A stretch of DNA of 64,000 nt from Stentor roeselii. Its lineage: Eukaryota; Ciliophora; Heterotrichea; Heterotrichida; Stentoridae. Shown here piece after piece: positions 37,134 to 48,212 of this stretch (its first letter is position 1; each line of letters starts with the position of its first letter). Below the pieces are notes generated by a model. The model was given only the letters and a program-made list of their open reading frames with translations. It did not search any database and had not been told where the DNA came from. A program made the position numbers and the translations under genes. Where the stretch lies: contig RSEH01000191.1 in the NCBI GenBank assembly GCA_006503475.1, forward strand, positions 1 through 64,000, given 5' to 3'.

Positions 37134-37227
37134 GTTTAGGAATTAATGATTTTTTTGGATATGTTTTTTATTGGAGGATTTTTGGAGATTTTAATGCAAA
37201 GTTCTCATTATTAATTTTAAAATTTCA

Positions 37228-37977
37228 TTATTTGGCTTCTATACTTAATAGATTTGGAGCTCTTACTAGTTCAAAACTTTCGGATCTTGAATTATCCACA
37301 TAAGGTTCATAATACTTTTTAATATCCTCCTCAACAGCAACCCTATTTTTCTTCCTTCTCTCTACAATAAACTCATAAGTTGTTTTCTTCTCAAAGCTCA
37401 AATAAACATGAAAAGCAATTAAAATTCCATTACTAACAACACAAAAAGCCGATACAACAATAGAAAGAGCCATAAAAGTAAAAATCATTTCCTTTCTAAA
37501 CAATTTCCTAACATCATCCGAGTTCTCATTAACCCAAACAACAACAACAACAGAACTTCCCAGCTGAAAAAGCATAAAAAGCTCTAAAAACACAATAGTC
37601 ATAACAAAATACTTATAATTTTCCGACCCAATACAATTATTAACCCAAATGCAATGATGATCAAAGTTCGAAACACATCGATTACACTGTCCACAATGTT
37701 TCGATGAAATTTCAACGTTTTTCTTACAAATTGTGCAATATTTTAAGTTTGGATAAGTTCTTGAAACTCCACTGGGGTCGATATAAGCACAGAAAAAGGC
37801 TGAAGAAACAGAACCAATAGCTAAAAGTGAATAAATCACTGCAGAAATAATTTGACTTTTCGATTTGAGTATTGGAACTATTACCACAAAGTAGTTTGTT
37901 ATCAAAAACAATCCGATAAAGATTGCAAGTTTCTGTTCACATGGACTTGGCTGAGTAAACCCATTTATTTTCCGCAT
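37228..37977 (-). CDS. DHHC-type protein S-acyltransferase (palmitoyltransferase)
   Basis: The 249-residue enzyme has four membrane helices, at about residues 16-36, 45-65, 124-145 and 165-192. The cytosolic Cys-rich domain lies between helices 2 and 3: YCTICKKNVEISSKHCGQCNRCV, with the catalytic DHHC at 106-109 followed by IWVNNCIG. Cys109 would carry the acyl group. Such enzymes attach palmitate to cytosolic cysteines at Golgi, plasma or ciliary membranes. It is convergent with the TauE gene and divergent from the Ser-rich CaaX-protein gene. The short C-terminal tail lacks the TTxE motif in an obvious form, although TTYEF lies just after helix 4 and may correspond. Confidence 0.94.
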   Translation of the reverse strand: MRKINGFTQPSPCEQKLAIFIGLFLITNYFVVIVPILKSKSQIISAVIYSLLAIGSVSSAFFCAYIDPSGVSRTYPNLKYCTICKKNVEISSKHCGQCNRCVSNFDHHCIWVNNCIGSENYKYFVMTIVFLELFMLFQLGSSVVVVVWVNENSDDVRKLFRKEMIFTFMALSIVVSAFCVVSNGILIAFHVYLSFEKKTTYEFIVERRKKNRVAVEEDIKKYYEPYVDNSRSESFELVRAPNLLSIEAK

Positions 37978-38151
37978 TATAACTATGAAAAAAACCGCTC
38001 TTTTCTCATTCTAGTAAAGAATTCTTCGATTAACAGAAAAGAATTTTATTTTTATATTTGAAGGTAAAAAAGTTAGATGTTTAAATTTGAATCAGTTATT
38101 TATTTATCTAGTTTGACGAAAAATTTCATATAGTTTAAAGTCGCCATAAAT

Positions 38152-40575
38152 ATGGATAAAGATTCTCTTGAAGACGGCAGCAAACCTGGAAATCGAAGTA
38201 GTAGCTCATCTAGTCAAAACTCTGAAGATGAATCGATGAGACAGTTTCTGGAATTTCAAAGGAAATTGAGTCTTGGAAGTCAAAAAGCTGAGAGTCCTAA
38301 ACTTGTTGAAGAGTCGAAATCTAAAGTTAAGTCAAGATCTTCGAGTTCGGAAAAAGACCCTTTGGAAGAGCTGAAAGCTTTTCAGAATAAGGCTGGCTTA
38401 TCACCTGAAAAAGAAGTATCTTCTAGAAAATCCTCCAAGTCTTCCAAGAGTTCAAAATCCAGTTCAAGTTCCGATGAAAGTCAAGGAAAAAGCAGCGAAA
38501 GTTCAAAAAAGAAAAAAAAACCTGCATCAATCCAAGAATTTCACGAAAAAAATACACTTGAAACTCCGAAGGAAAATGTTGTTTATAGAGACTCACTCGA
38601 TGAAACCAGTCTTCCAGGTCTTGCAGCAGAAATAAAAGCGAGTTTAGAAGAAGAATTTCATCAAAAGGCTGACAGAAAGTCTTCTTCAAGCAGCTCTGAG
38701 AATGAAAAAAAAAAAGACTTTTTTCATGCTAATGACAGGAAGTCTTCTGAAAGTAGTTCAGAAAAAGTGAAAGAAAATTTACCTGAAAAATTTTCAAGTC
38801 ATAAAAAAAAACATCTCAAAGACGACTCTAGCTCTTCTTCTCATGAAAGAAAAAATTCAAAAGGCTCCAGTTCTTCATCTGTTGATGATTTGAAAGAAAC
38901 TCATGAAGACTTAGATATAAAAAATCAGAATGAAGAATATGAAGAGGATGAGCAGGACTTAAATATTAATGAAAAAATACAAGAAAACGAAAAATTGTTG
39001 GATGAAAGAAATATTCAGGATAATGAAATAGTTTCTAAGTCAAGATCAAATTCTTCTAGCAGTGAAAGCTCTTTACATGAAGACTTAAAAGCTCCTGAAG
39101 AACCTGAAATCTTAAGAAAAAGTTCTTCGTCTTCAGAAAGTTCTCAAAAAGAAAAAGAAGTTGAAAATCCTGAAAATAAAGAACAACTTGACTCAAAACC
39201 TTCTCAGGTATTTGAAAGTCCTGAAATTCTCATCGAAACTGATCCAAAACTAGTGGAAACTCCAGATATCTTAAAAGACGAGAGCTCTTCATCAGATAGC
39301 TCTGAAAATAGTTCATTAAAAGATTATCAAAACATCTCAGAACCTGATAAAAAAACTGGAGAAAATCTTGAAAAAGGAAAAATTTCTAGATCAAGTTCTG
39401 AAGAAGTAATTGAGTCAAATGAAAAAGAGGATTCTCCACAACGGAAAAGCGAAAAAGACTCAAGTTCAAGTTCAGATGAAGAAAAGGACCCAGTGCCTGA
39501 GAAACGTGAAGAAGAAAATGAAGAGATTGAAAATCCTCCACAAAAAGTAAGCGATAAAGACTCTAGCTCAAGTTCAAATGAAGAAAAGGACCCAGTGCCT
39601 GAGAAACGTGAAGAAGAAAATGAAGAGATTGAAAATCCTCCACAAAAAGTAAGCGATAAAGACTCTAGCTCAAGTTCAAATGAAGAAAAGGACCCAGTGC
39701 CTGAGAAACGTGAAGAAGAAAATGAAGAGATTGAAAATCCTCCACAAAAAGTAAGCGATAAAGACTCAAGCTCGAGTTCAGATGAAGAAAATAACCCAGT
39801 TTTAGAACCTCCTGTAGAATCTTTTGAAATATCTTCGAAAGCTGTTGAAAGGTCTGAGTCTTCATCATCTGAGTCTCTGGGAAAAGATCAAATAAGCAAG
39901 TCTCCTTCATCTGATGATAAAAAAATTGAAGAAAAACATGACATAAAACTTTTTCCTAATGAAGTTATTGAATCTGATACTATTCCAAATTCAACTCCAT
40001 TAGAAAATTTACCTTCAAAACTAGGAGAAGTTGAAGGAAGATCTAGTTCTTCATCGTCAGAATCTCAAGAAATTAAACACGATAAAAAAATCCAGGAAAA
40101 CTTTGAAAAGCATTTCGAAAAAACTCAAAATGATGAGTTCGAGAAAAAAGAGAAATCTGCAAAGTTTCCTGAAATTCATAAAAAAGTGACAGAAGATGTG
40201 AAACCAATCACATCTCCAAAGGAAGATACCCTAGACCCTCTATCATCTCATAAAAGAAAATCGTCATCTTCATCAAGTGATGAAAAGAAAATCACTTCAA
40301 AAAAGTCTTCATCTTCTTCTAGTTCATCAGACAAGCACAAAAAAGAGGAGACGAAAGAAGTTCCAGTAAAAACTGTAGAAACCTTTGAAGGTCCTCCAAT
40401 CAACAAAGAAATTATTCATGAACCTTCAATTTCAGAGATGTCGTCGTCGAAATCAACACCAGTGACCAGCAAAGATCAATATGAACAGAGAAGAGCCATG
40501 AATACCTTTGATACATCCAAGAAAACTGAAGACAGACACGGAACAAGTTCTTGTGGGAAATGCATTATTATTTAA
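38152..40575 (+). CDS. Ser/Glu/Lys-rich disordered protein with C-terminal CaaX box
   Basis: The 807-residue product is almost wholly low complexity. Blocks of 4-7 serines (SSSSS) alternate with Glu/Lys-rich segments, which suggests an intrinsically disordered, heavily phosphorylated protein (CK2-like sites SSSSDEE). Residues about 444-545 hold three 34-residue repeats that are nearly identical in DNA. The protein ends SSCGKCIII: CIII is a CaaX box for prenylation, probably geranylgeranylation because of the terminal Ile, and the Cys three residues before it could be palmitoylated. It would thus be tethered to a membrane by its C-terminus. The start follows CCATAAAT. No folded domain is seen and the function is unknown. 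Confidence 0.82.
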   Translation: MDKDSLEDGSKPGNRSSSSSSQNSEDESMRQFLEFQRKLSLGSQKAESPKLVEESKSKVKSRSSSSEKDPLEELKAFQNKAGLSPEKEVSSRKSSKSSKSSKSSSSSDESQGKSSESSKKKKKPASIQEFHEKNTLETPKENVVYRDSLDETSLPGLAAEIKASLEEEFHQKADRKSSSSSSENEKKKDFFHANDRKSSESSSEKVKENLPEKFSSHKKKHLKDDSSSSSHERKNSKGSSSSSVDDLKETHEDLDIKNQNEEYEEDEQDLNINEKIQENEKLLDERNIQDNEIVSKSRSNSSSSESSLHEDLKAPEEPEILRKSSSSSESSQKEKEVENPENKEQLDSKPSQVFESPEILIETDPKLVETPDILKDESSSSDSSENSSLKDYQNISEPDKKTGENLEKGKISRSSSEEVIESNEKEDSPQRKSEKDSSSSSDEEKDPVPEKREEENEEIENPPQKVSDKDSSSSSNEEKDPVPEKREEENEEIENPPQKVSDKDSSSSSNEEKDPVPEKREEENEEIENPPQKVSDKDSSSSSDEENNPVLEPPVESFEISSKAVERSESSSSESLGKDQISKSPSSDDKKIEEKHDIKLFPNEVIESDTIPNSTPLENLPSKLGEVEGRSSSSSSESQEIKHDKKIQENFEKHFEKTQNDEFEKKEKSAKFPEIHKKVTEDVKPITSPKEDTLDPLSSHKRKSSSSSSDEKKITSKKSSSSSSSSDKHKKEETKEVPVKTVETFEGPPINKEIIHEPSISEMSSSKSTPVTSKDQYEQRRAMNTFDTSKKTEDRHGTSSCGKCIII
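39481..39786 (+). repeat. Three tandem 102-bp coding repeats
   Basis: Units begin at 39481, 39583 and 39685 with GAAAAGGACCCAGTGCC and differ by at most a few bases. A fourth, diverged start is at 39787. Each encodes 34 residues with DPVPEKREEENEEIENPP. The near identity points to recent expansion or homogenisation. Confidence 0.95.
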
Positions 40576-42439
40576 CGATTTTGCTGAGTAATATGGGTTT
40601 AAATAAACTACTGAAGAGGATTTTAAGTTTTTTGATTATGTTTGTTAGATGAAGTAATTTATTGTTATTTGTGTGGGACATGGAGAAGGATAATAATTGA
40701 TATTACTATTAATCCCTTGCTCTATTCTGAATATCTATCGAACATTTAATAATGCAAATCCAGTGTAATAATGAATATTTAAGACTTTGATTTAATCTCT
40801 ACAAATGAACTGTTTAAAATTATCTACCAAATATAACACATTTCTTTAGATATCCTTTTAGATTTAACAGTCTTCATAATTAAATTTGAAAATTTATCAC
40901 ATGTCAGAACTAGAGAAGAAACAAATAATTCAGCCAAAAGAACAAATGATAATTGAAACTCTGAATTATACTCCTTCTAGATTTACCTTCAGACTAATTC
41001 TATTAACTTTCCGAAGAATAGTTACAATTTTAAAAGTTAAACAAATACTGAACTTATAATTATGCTATCTCATAAAAATATTCGTCTTTCAACTGGTCAA
41101 TTATCGAAAGATTAATCAATTTAAATAAGAGAGATTAAACGAAATTATAAATATTGAAGTTAATTGATGAGAGGCATGATAGAAGAAATAATTTTAAACC
41201 TATGAATGGCTTTGAAACTTTAATAATTACTCCAAATCTCAGAAATCGGTGACTGGTCGGCTTTTCTATACTTAAAATAACCCGAGAAAGTTACAACAGA
41301 ATTTTACTTACAGAATTATTGTTGAAAAATATATGATAATAGAAATAGGCAACTATAAATAGGAAGCAGGTTTAAACGTGAAAAATGGAAGATTATTCAT
41401 TATTACCCATTTTTTAAAGCCACTACTAAACTCTACTAATATAAAAAATTCAAATGCAATCTTTGATATATACCAGAAAAATTAAAATCATAAATAAGAA
41501 ATAGAAATAATTTTCAATCATAATATTTATAGAATAAGGGAATCAATTATAAAATCTATCAACTTTTTCAAGGTGTTGATAACAAAATGTGTTTATTCAA
41601 CAAATGATGTATCATTATTAGAATTATCATATTAGGCCAAATAAAAATATGAGAAAGAATTATATCAATAAATTTAAAAGAGCTGTTTAAAAAATATATT
41701 TTCTATAACTCCTTTCATCACAAACTTCAATCTTAATTACTTCTATAAAATTTCTTTTCTTAATAATAAACCATCTTGTAATATCCATTCATCTTAAATA
41801 ATATATGAAACTCAATAACTTGAAAATAGCGAATTTAAGATAGGATAGTTTAGAAATAATAAGTTAAATCGATACTGTCTGCCACTGAAATCACTGCCAG
41901 TGGAAACTATAACCATAAATATTTAAGAAACTTTGTGTTCAACAAGAAATTCTAAGTAGAAGTGGCATAAGTCATAAAGAAACAGCCTAACTAACATACT
42001 TAAAATTTGCAGAGTGCTTTGCATGGAAATGGGATGAAGAAGTTAACTTCTTATGTCTAAAAAAATTGTGTGTTTGTATTATTAAATAATTTCCAGTGAA
42101 GAGGAATCGTGAAATTAAATATCATCCTAAAGTTTTGAAGATAACCAAATCTAAGAAAATATGAAAATATTTCCTTACTACTTACAAATCAATTCCACCC
42201 TATGCATACAAAAATTTTCAAAGAAATTCACTTTTCAAAAGATTCTTACCTCTATTCGCTTTATTATCTTTACTTCTCTTATCTGATAACATAGAGACAT
42301 TCAAAAAATAGGATTTCATAATAATACCAAGATACAAATAGAGTAAAACATCTAATACAAAAAAGATTTATTAGAAATAAGATCTAAACAAATAATTTCC
42401 ATCCTTATTCACTCCATTTCCAAATCCAAATAATAATTT
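40576..42439. other. Long intergenic region, nothing recognised
   Basis: A stretch of 1.86 kb of very AT-rich DNA between two plus-strand genes. All frames are interrupted and codon-like composition is absent. I see no match to the other repeats in the window and no RNA gene. Confidence 0.6.
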
Positions 42440-43906
42440 ATGTATTCCTTCTCCAAGACCCAAGAATCGACTTCAAAAACATCCTCAAAAAACTCCAAAC
42501 AAACCCCAAGATCAAAAGACTCTAACCTCCATCAAACCCACGACATTTCAGGGAAATCCTCATCATCAAAAGAAATGTTATCAGAACTAACAACCTACAT
42601 CAACTCACTTTCTCAAGAATACTCAGCAAACTTCGGAATAATCCACTCAAACCTAGTCGAATTCAAACTAATGCTTGACAATCTCTTTGAAATCTCGTCT
42701 TCAGGCCTGCGAGAAGTGATTTCGTCTTTACCTCGAAAGTCAGCTGAAGCACTTATCGAGCACAAAAACTCAACAAAGCAAATTTTCAGCAAAATTTTCA
42801 AATTTTTAGAAAAGTTTCTGAGTAGTTTAAACGATTTTTCATCGGAAAATGTGAATTTCGATAGATTTAGTGAAATACCTGATAATAGTTCAAGTTTTCA
42901 TGATATTCGAGATGATGATTTTGAAGAAGAACTTTTAAGTCTCAAGCAAGAAAATGAGGTGTTGAAAGAAAGAGTGAAACAACTTGAAGAAAGACTTTTT
43001 AAAGTTAATGAAAATTGTCAAGGGTTGATAAGAGAACTGGAAATTCAGAAAATTTTGACTGAAAAATTGAAAAAACTGATGGAAAAAATCAAGAATAAAG
43101 AAAAAAAACAGGAAAACTTTGAATTTAGCAAAATTGGGAAAATTTTTGAAAAACATTTGGTGGACCTTTCGAAGAAACTTATTCAAAAAGATGAAAAAAT
43201 TGATGACCTGGAAAATAAGTATGAAGACTTTGAAGGAGTTAAAAAGTTTAACTTAAGTCTTCAGCAGGATCTCCAAAAAATCACAAAGGAATATGAAAAT
43301 ATTAGAAATGTTTATTTAAATTCACTGAAGAAAATAGAAAAACTCGAAAAATTTCAAGGAAAGGGGAAATTTGAAAATTTCAGTGATAAAAGTTCTTTTA
43401 ATGATAGTAGAAAAAGCACTGAAAAATCAGATAATGAACCCTCTTCACGTATTCCGAAAATAAAGAGTTCGAAGACTTTTGCAGAAGATACTTGTTCAAA
43501 TAAACGAAATGAATTAGAACAAGCTCGAAATGATGTTGAAAGGCTTAACAAGGAAGTAAAAGAATTTAAAGAAACTTTCAGAGGAATTTCAGATGTACTA
43601 GGAATCGAAGATGAGAAGGAAATAATGGAAAAAATTTATGAAATTAAACAGGATTATAACTCAGCTACTCATGAAGTCGAAATTCTTTCAGAAACTTTAG
43701 AAGAACTTGAAGAATATTCGAAAACAACAAGAGGAAGACTTCTCAATTATGTCCAAAATAAAGATAAAATCGCCCAGATCAACTGCAAAAGAATAGCTGA
43801 TGAGTTTGGAGCATTCTTCGAAAAAGGACTAAAAAAAATAGATGAAAGACTCAAAAAAGTTGAAATAAAATTGAAAAATCTTTGTATTTTAAAGAAAATT
43901 TCTTAG
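42440..43906 (+). CDS. Coiled-coil protein of unknown function
   Basis: The 488-residue product starts with a Ser/Thr/Lys-rich disordered region (1-50), then a short helical domain (about 55-130), then long coiled coils (about 165-345 and 355-485) rich in Glu, Lys and Leu. A Ser-rich break at 312-345 separates the coils. No catalytic motif is seen. In a ciliate such proteins are commonly cytoskeletal or basal-body parts, but that is only a class-level guess. The gene is followed 115 bases later by a plus-strand Kelch-like gene. Confidence 0.75.
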   Translation: MYSFSKTQESTSKTSSKNSKQTPRSKDSNLHQTHDISGKSSSSKEMLSELTTYINSLSQEYSANFGIIHSNLVEFKLMLDNLFEISSSGLREVISSLPRKSAEALIEHKNSTKQIFSKIFKFLEKFLSSLNDFSSENVNFDRFSEIPDNSSSFHDIRDDDFEEELLSLKQENEVLKERVKQLEERLFKVNENCQGLIRELEIQKILTEKLKKLMEKIKNKEKKQENFEFSKIGKIFEKHLVDLSKKLIQKDEKIDDLENKYEDFEGVKKFNLSLQQDLQKITKEYENIRNVYLNSLKKIEKLEKFQGKGKFENFSDKSSFNDSRKSTEKSDNEPSSRIPKIKSSKTFAEDTCSNKRNELEQARNDVERLNKEVKEFKETFRGISDVLGIEDEKEIMEKIYEIKQDYNSATHEVEILSETLEELEEYSKTTRGRLLNYVQNKDKIAQINCKRIADEFGAFFEKGLKKIDERLKKVEIKLKNLCILKKIS

Positions 43907-44021
43907 GATTAATGAAAAAAACTCTTAATATTATTCTATAATAATCTCAAATTACTCCCAACATAAAATTTCCGAATCTCATAAAAATCCAAAACTATTA
44001 AAAAAAATCCATTCTAATAAA

Positions 44022-44948
44022 ATGAGCAAAGTATCAATCGAAGTCACCGACCTCAGAAAACTCATCATCGAAGAAAACACGAAACAAATCAACAAACTAA
44101 AAACTTTCTTAAACCTCTTCAAAGGCAAGTCCCCCCAAGAGCATTTAGCTATTCTAAATGGCAGAAAAATTGAAGATCTGATCAAATTAGAAATCGAAGA
44201 GAACTTCATGCAAGACATACCAAAAAACGTTCATATTTCAATAACAAACCGAAAAATCTCTTTACTCTTTCCAGAAAAATCAATCAACGAGATCCCAATC
44301 TCAAGTCCATCAATTCAATACGGCCAGTCAATCATCATGTATCAAAACGGTTTCTTAACAGCAGGAGGGTCTAGTCCAGCAGGACAAACATCAAACAGTT
44401 TATTTTTCTTTAGATTAGGAGATGTTCAGAACTACTCTTTGAATGAAAGTCGAAAGTTTTCTTCAATTGTAGAGACTGATGATTATATTTTCATTGTTGG
44501 AGGAATGAATTCTTTTGGATCTTCTTTGAGCAGTGTTGAGGTTTTTAGTAAGGACTTGAATTTTGTAAGAGTATTGAATATGAAAAATGATAGAAGTTAT
44601 CCTTCAGCTTGTTTTTTTAATGGATTCGTTTATGTTGCTAGTCAGGGCTTTAGATTTATTGAAAAGTTAGATACGAAGAACTTGGATAATCAAGTTTCTA
44701 CATTTAAGGGAGATTGGAATGAAAAAATCAGGTTTTTAGGTGTTTTTAATGACTTTTTGATTGTTTTTGGAATGGAAAATCTTTATATTTATAATCGCAA
44801 TGAAACATTGGTTAGAAAGGATAAAATTGAGAATCGGTTCGAGTTTCAGTGGACTCAGAGTCAATGCACTCCTTGGGAAAATGGACTTTACTTTAAAGAG
44901 TACTTCACAGGAAAAGTTGAATATATTAAGATAAAACTCCTTTCTTAG
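44022..44948 (+). CDS. Divergent Kelch-repeat protein
   Basis: The 308-residue product has an N-terminal helical part (1-60), then at least three recognisable Kelch-like blades. They are FLTAGGSS (about residue 108), FIVGGMNSFG (about 158) with a following SSLSSVEVFS, and FVYVASQG (about 205). Later blades are diverged (IVFGMENLYIYN). Kelch propellers bind partner proteins. The N-terminus has no RING, BTB or B-box. The stop lies 49 bases from the stop of the convergent TQT-motif coiled-coil gene. Confidence 0.7.
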   Translation: MSKVSIEVTDLRKLIIEENTKQINKLKTFLNLFKGKSPQEHLAILNGRKIEDLIKLEIEENFMQDIPKNVHISITNRKISLLFPEKSINEIPISSPSIQYGQSIIMYQNGFLTAGGSSPAGQTSNSLFFFRLGDVQNYSLNESRKFSSIVETDDYIFIVGGMNSFGSSLSSVEVFSKDLNFVRVLNMKNDRSYPSACFFNGFVYVASQGFRFIEKLDTKNLDNQVSTFKGDWNEKIRFLGVFNDFLIVFGMENLYIYNRNETLVRKDKIENRFEFQWTQSQCTPWENGLYFKEYFTGKVEYIKIKLLS

Positions 44949-44997
44949 TTAATAAAAATTCTCTAAAAATTGCATTAAGTCAATTAATGAAACCTGT

Positions 44998-47900
44998 TTA
45001 CCCTCCTTGTTTCTTAAGATCTTTCAACCTTTCTATTTCCTTATTCAAAATCTTCCACAAAATCTGCAATTCTTTTAAATTTTCTCCTTTATTTTCAGAG
45101 ATCCACTCAAATCTACGTTTCCACTCAGCTGCATAATTATCATCCAATTCAAAAACATCTTTCTTCTCAAAAAACTCTAAAAGTTGTGTCCAGACCTCAT
45201 CCTTTTTCCTTGAAATTTCCTCTAAAATCTCATTCTTTTCAATACCCTGATTCAAAAACAAGCTAAGATCCTTTCCAGTGATTAAATTAAGACCTACACA
45301 CAAGTCAATCACCAAAGAAATATGCAAAGTTTTCTCAGAATTCTCATCCATTACTTTTTTTATCTCTTCATTCAAAGTACCAAGTCGATCAGGTGATAAA
45401 AATCTGACAATCATGACAAAATCTTGTTTAAATACCTTAAAAATATTCCTTGACATATAAAGTGCCTCTAAAACAGTCCAAACATTATTTAAAACTTCCT
45501 GAAAATACTTATCAATTTCATTTAAAAGCATTTCAGTGAAGTACTCCTGGTCAATTATTCCAAATTTGTTGATTTTTTTAGGGTCTGGGTGAGAATTAGA
45601 CTCGATCATATTGATAATTGTTGAAACTCTATGAGAATCGAGGTACTTTGAAAGAATTTCTTTAGAACATTCGACTGCCCTAATAGCAGGAATGAATTCA
45701 TAATCAATCGTTTCTTCTAAATTAAAAACTATTCCCAAGTTTGACTTTTGAAGTAAGCTAAGAAGGTCGAGATAAAAAGAAAAAGTTTCATTAGGACGTA
45801 CAAAATCACTTAAACCTATTTTTTTTCCTATTCCGATCATTTTTGCGAAGTTTATCGTTCGACGGTTGTCAGGGTATTTTAACACTGAAGACAAAAAATC
45901 GATCAATTTTTTTGCTACTATTTTTTGACCGTACCTGGCGAAAAAGTCGTCATAAACGAAATTGGATAAATCGCACTGCTCGCCATAGACGTGCTTTTGT
46001 AAGGCTGAGGTGTAAATTGAACTTACTGATTTTAATGTTATCTTTTTACTCATTTTCGCTTGTTTTAAGATGATTTTAGAAGACTCGTGGTTGAACTCGT
46101 CGATGTATTTAAATTTCAAGTTGTTTGTTTGTTGTCTTAGAAGGTTTTTTAGGTCTTTTGAAGGTTTGGACTGGAAGGAAAATTCTTGAATTTTTGTTGA
46201 TTTTTTAGAGGATTTTAAGTTTTGTTTGATGAAAGATGATTTATTTGATGGCTTTTTTTCGGTTTCGATTTCTGGCTGCTCATCAGCGAATCCATCGCCT
46301 TTATCACGTGCGCTGAATTCGCCGATAGATATGTCGCTTTTGGCTTTTCCATATCCGTAGATATACCCATGTTTCCAAGACTCTATCTCAGTTTCTCCAT
46401 CAATGAGTCCTACACTTTTCAAGTAATTTACTTCACTTTCTAGGAAATCTTCACTGTCCTCAGAAGACAACAAACTATTCTGCCTAGAAATCTCATTTTG
46501 ACTAGAACTCAAAAGCATATTCTTCCCCTGAGTGACTAAAGTTTTAACTTTACTCAGCTCATTTTTCTTAAAAATAATTTGTTTTTGAATAGAGTCAAGA
46601 TAATTTTTCCTATCCTTAATCATCCAGTCCAGTATTTCCTCCTCTTCCTTTTTCGCAACTTCAAGAAAAACTTTTTCATCAGTTTGAGTTTCTTTAGTAT
46701 TCGACTCCCTCCATCTATACATGCTGCTAAGTCTTCTAATCCTCGGCCTGGGGCTTTCTTCAACTTCTTCAACAACTGGAGTTTTAGTGATTTTTTTAAA
46801 GTCAGACTTCATGATTTGTTCCAAGTTTTCATTAAGAACAGTGATACTCGGTTGTTTGAACAGTTCTTTTTCTTCTTCAATCTCGAGTACCTCAACAATG
46901 TCCAACAATTCATCAGTCGCTACTTCTTGATGCCTGGTCAAAGGAGTCTTTTGACATGCGAAGTCAAAACAACAGGGCTTCATGTCAGTCTGAGTCGAAA
47001 AATCAGAAAATATCGAATCTGGACTAGTTAAAAGCATTTCATGTTCTATCAGCTGGTCTTCTGAAAGTCTTGACCCTTGGACCTTTTTTTTCTCGCTGAG
47101 AAGGCCGAGTCTTTTTAAAATCAGGTCTTTGATCAAGTCGGACTTTTCTGAAAAAGATCGGATTAAGCAAGGATTTTTCACTTCTTGATGAACAAGTTCT
47201 TTGTAAGAAGAGAACTCGTGTAAAAGCTGGTTGTATCGATCAAGGTCCTTTTTTATTCGAAAGGTTCTTTCGGCTTTTAACCTTTTTAAAGTTTGTTCAT
47301 TTTTTTCTGACTCCAGGTCTTTTAAGATCAGGTTTGACTTCAACAAGCTGATTTCACTTTGCATCTAAATAAATTCTACGAAATCTACTTTTTCCTTGTT
47401 TTCTTCCTCTTGTTTTTTTAATTTTTCTTCTATTTCACTGATTTTTTTTATCATTTTTTCCTTTTCTTGTAGAAGGTCTCCTAACTTTTCCTCTGCTTTT
47501 AATTTAGAAATAATTTTCAAGTATCTGCAAATTTCAGTGAAAACTGCTGCGATTTTATTGTTAAGAACTGCGAGAACTCTGAAAAATTCCTGCTGAACGA
47601 CTTGAGTTATCATTTTAAACTCTTCTAAAGAAACCTTATCCCCATCTGAACTCCTTTCAAATACATCAAAATAATGACTTTTCATGAAGTCAAACCACTC
47701 TCGGAATTGTTGTTCACTAAGAATTTTTGAATTATTTACAGAGATTTCTTCAAAATGTTCTAAACTCGTTTCACTATATTCTGAAAATCGATGTCCTTTC
47801 TTTTTTCCATTCAATAAATGATCGATTTGCTTTCCAGCTTTGCTGAGACTTCTAAGTTTTTCAATGCTTGTTGGAAGTAAAAAGTTTTTAAAGTTTTTCG

Positions 47901-48165
47901 AGATTAGCTTCGAATTTTTAAATGAAAACTGAGAAATTCTTAAGTTTTTTCCTGTTAAATTGCTGTTTGACCTTTCTATGAAAACTCCAGATTCTTTTAA
48001 CAAATGAGTTGAGTTTATTGAGTCTTTTTCGAGGAATCTACTTGTTGGACTTGGTAATGGCGACCTAGACGAGAAGACATCTGGACTTTTGCAGAGAGTT
48101 CGAAGAAAAGACGCTGCAGTTTTGATCGGAGGTAAAAATTTTGCTTTAGGAGTGCTTGAATTCAT
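44998..48165 (-). CDS. Coiled-coil protein with TQT (LC8-type) motifs, split by one 15-nt intron
   Basis: Exon 1 (48165-47380, 262 residues) and exon 2 (47364-44998, 788 residues) join in frame across a 15-nt intron to give about 1050 residues; without splicing a TAG stops translation at the intron end. The N-terminus is Ser/Pro-rich. A helical domain with FREWFDFMKSHYFDVFER precedes a long coiled coil that continues smoothly across the splice site. Then come FSTQTD and KETQTD, which fit the dynein-light-chain LC8-binding consensus. The C-terminal half contains FFARYGQKIVAKKLIDFLSSV, shared with the gene at 58451-60667. I infer a ciliary or cytoskeletal protein; the N-terminal helical region vaguely recalls TSNAXIP1-type proteins. 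Confidence 0.8.
47365..47379 (-). other. 15-nt spliceosomal intron
   Basis: On the minus strand the sequence is GTAGAATTTATTTAG: GT start, TTTAG end, exactly 15 nt. It holds the only in-frame stop between two coding frames in the same phase, and its removal joins a coiled coil without a break. Introns of 15-16 nt are typical of heterotrich ciliates such as Stentor. Confidence 0.8.
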
Positions 48166-48212
48166 GTTTTTCTAATATTTAGAAAATTAAACTAATAGAT
48201 ATTATTAAAATC
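48166..48212. promoter_or_regulatory. 47-bp divergent promoter region
   Basis: Only 47 AT-rich bases separate the start codons of the TQT-motif coiled-coil gene (minus) and the enoyl-CoA isomerase-like gene (plus). The region therefore has to serve both, and it has AT-rich TATTA-type strings near both ATGs. Confidence 0.5.
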
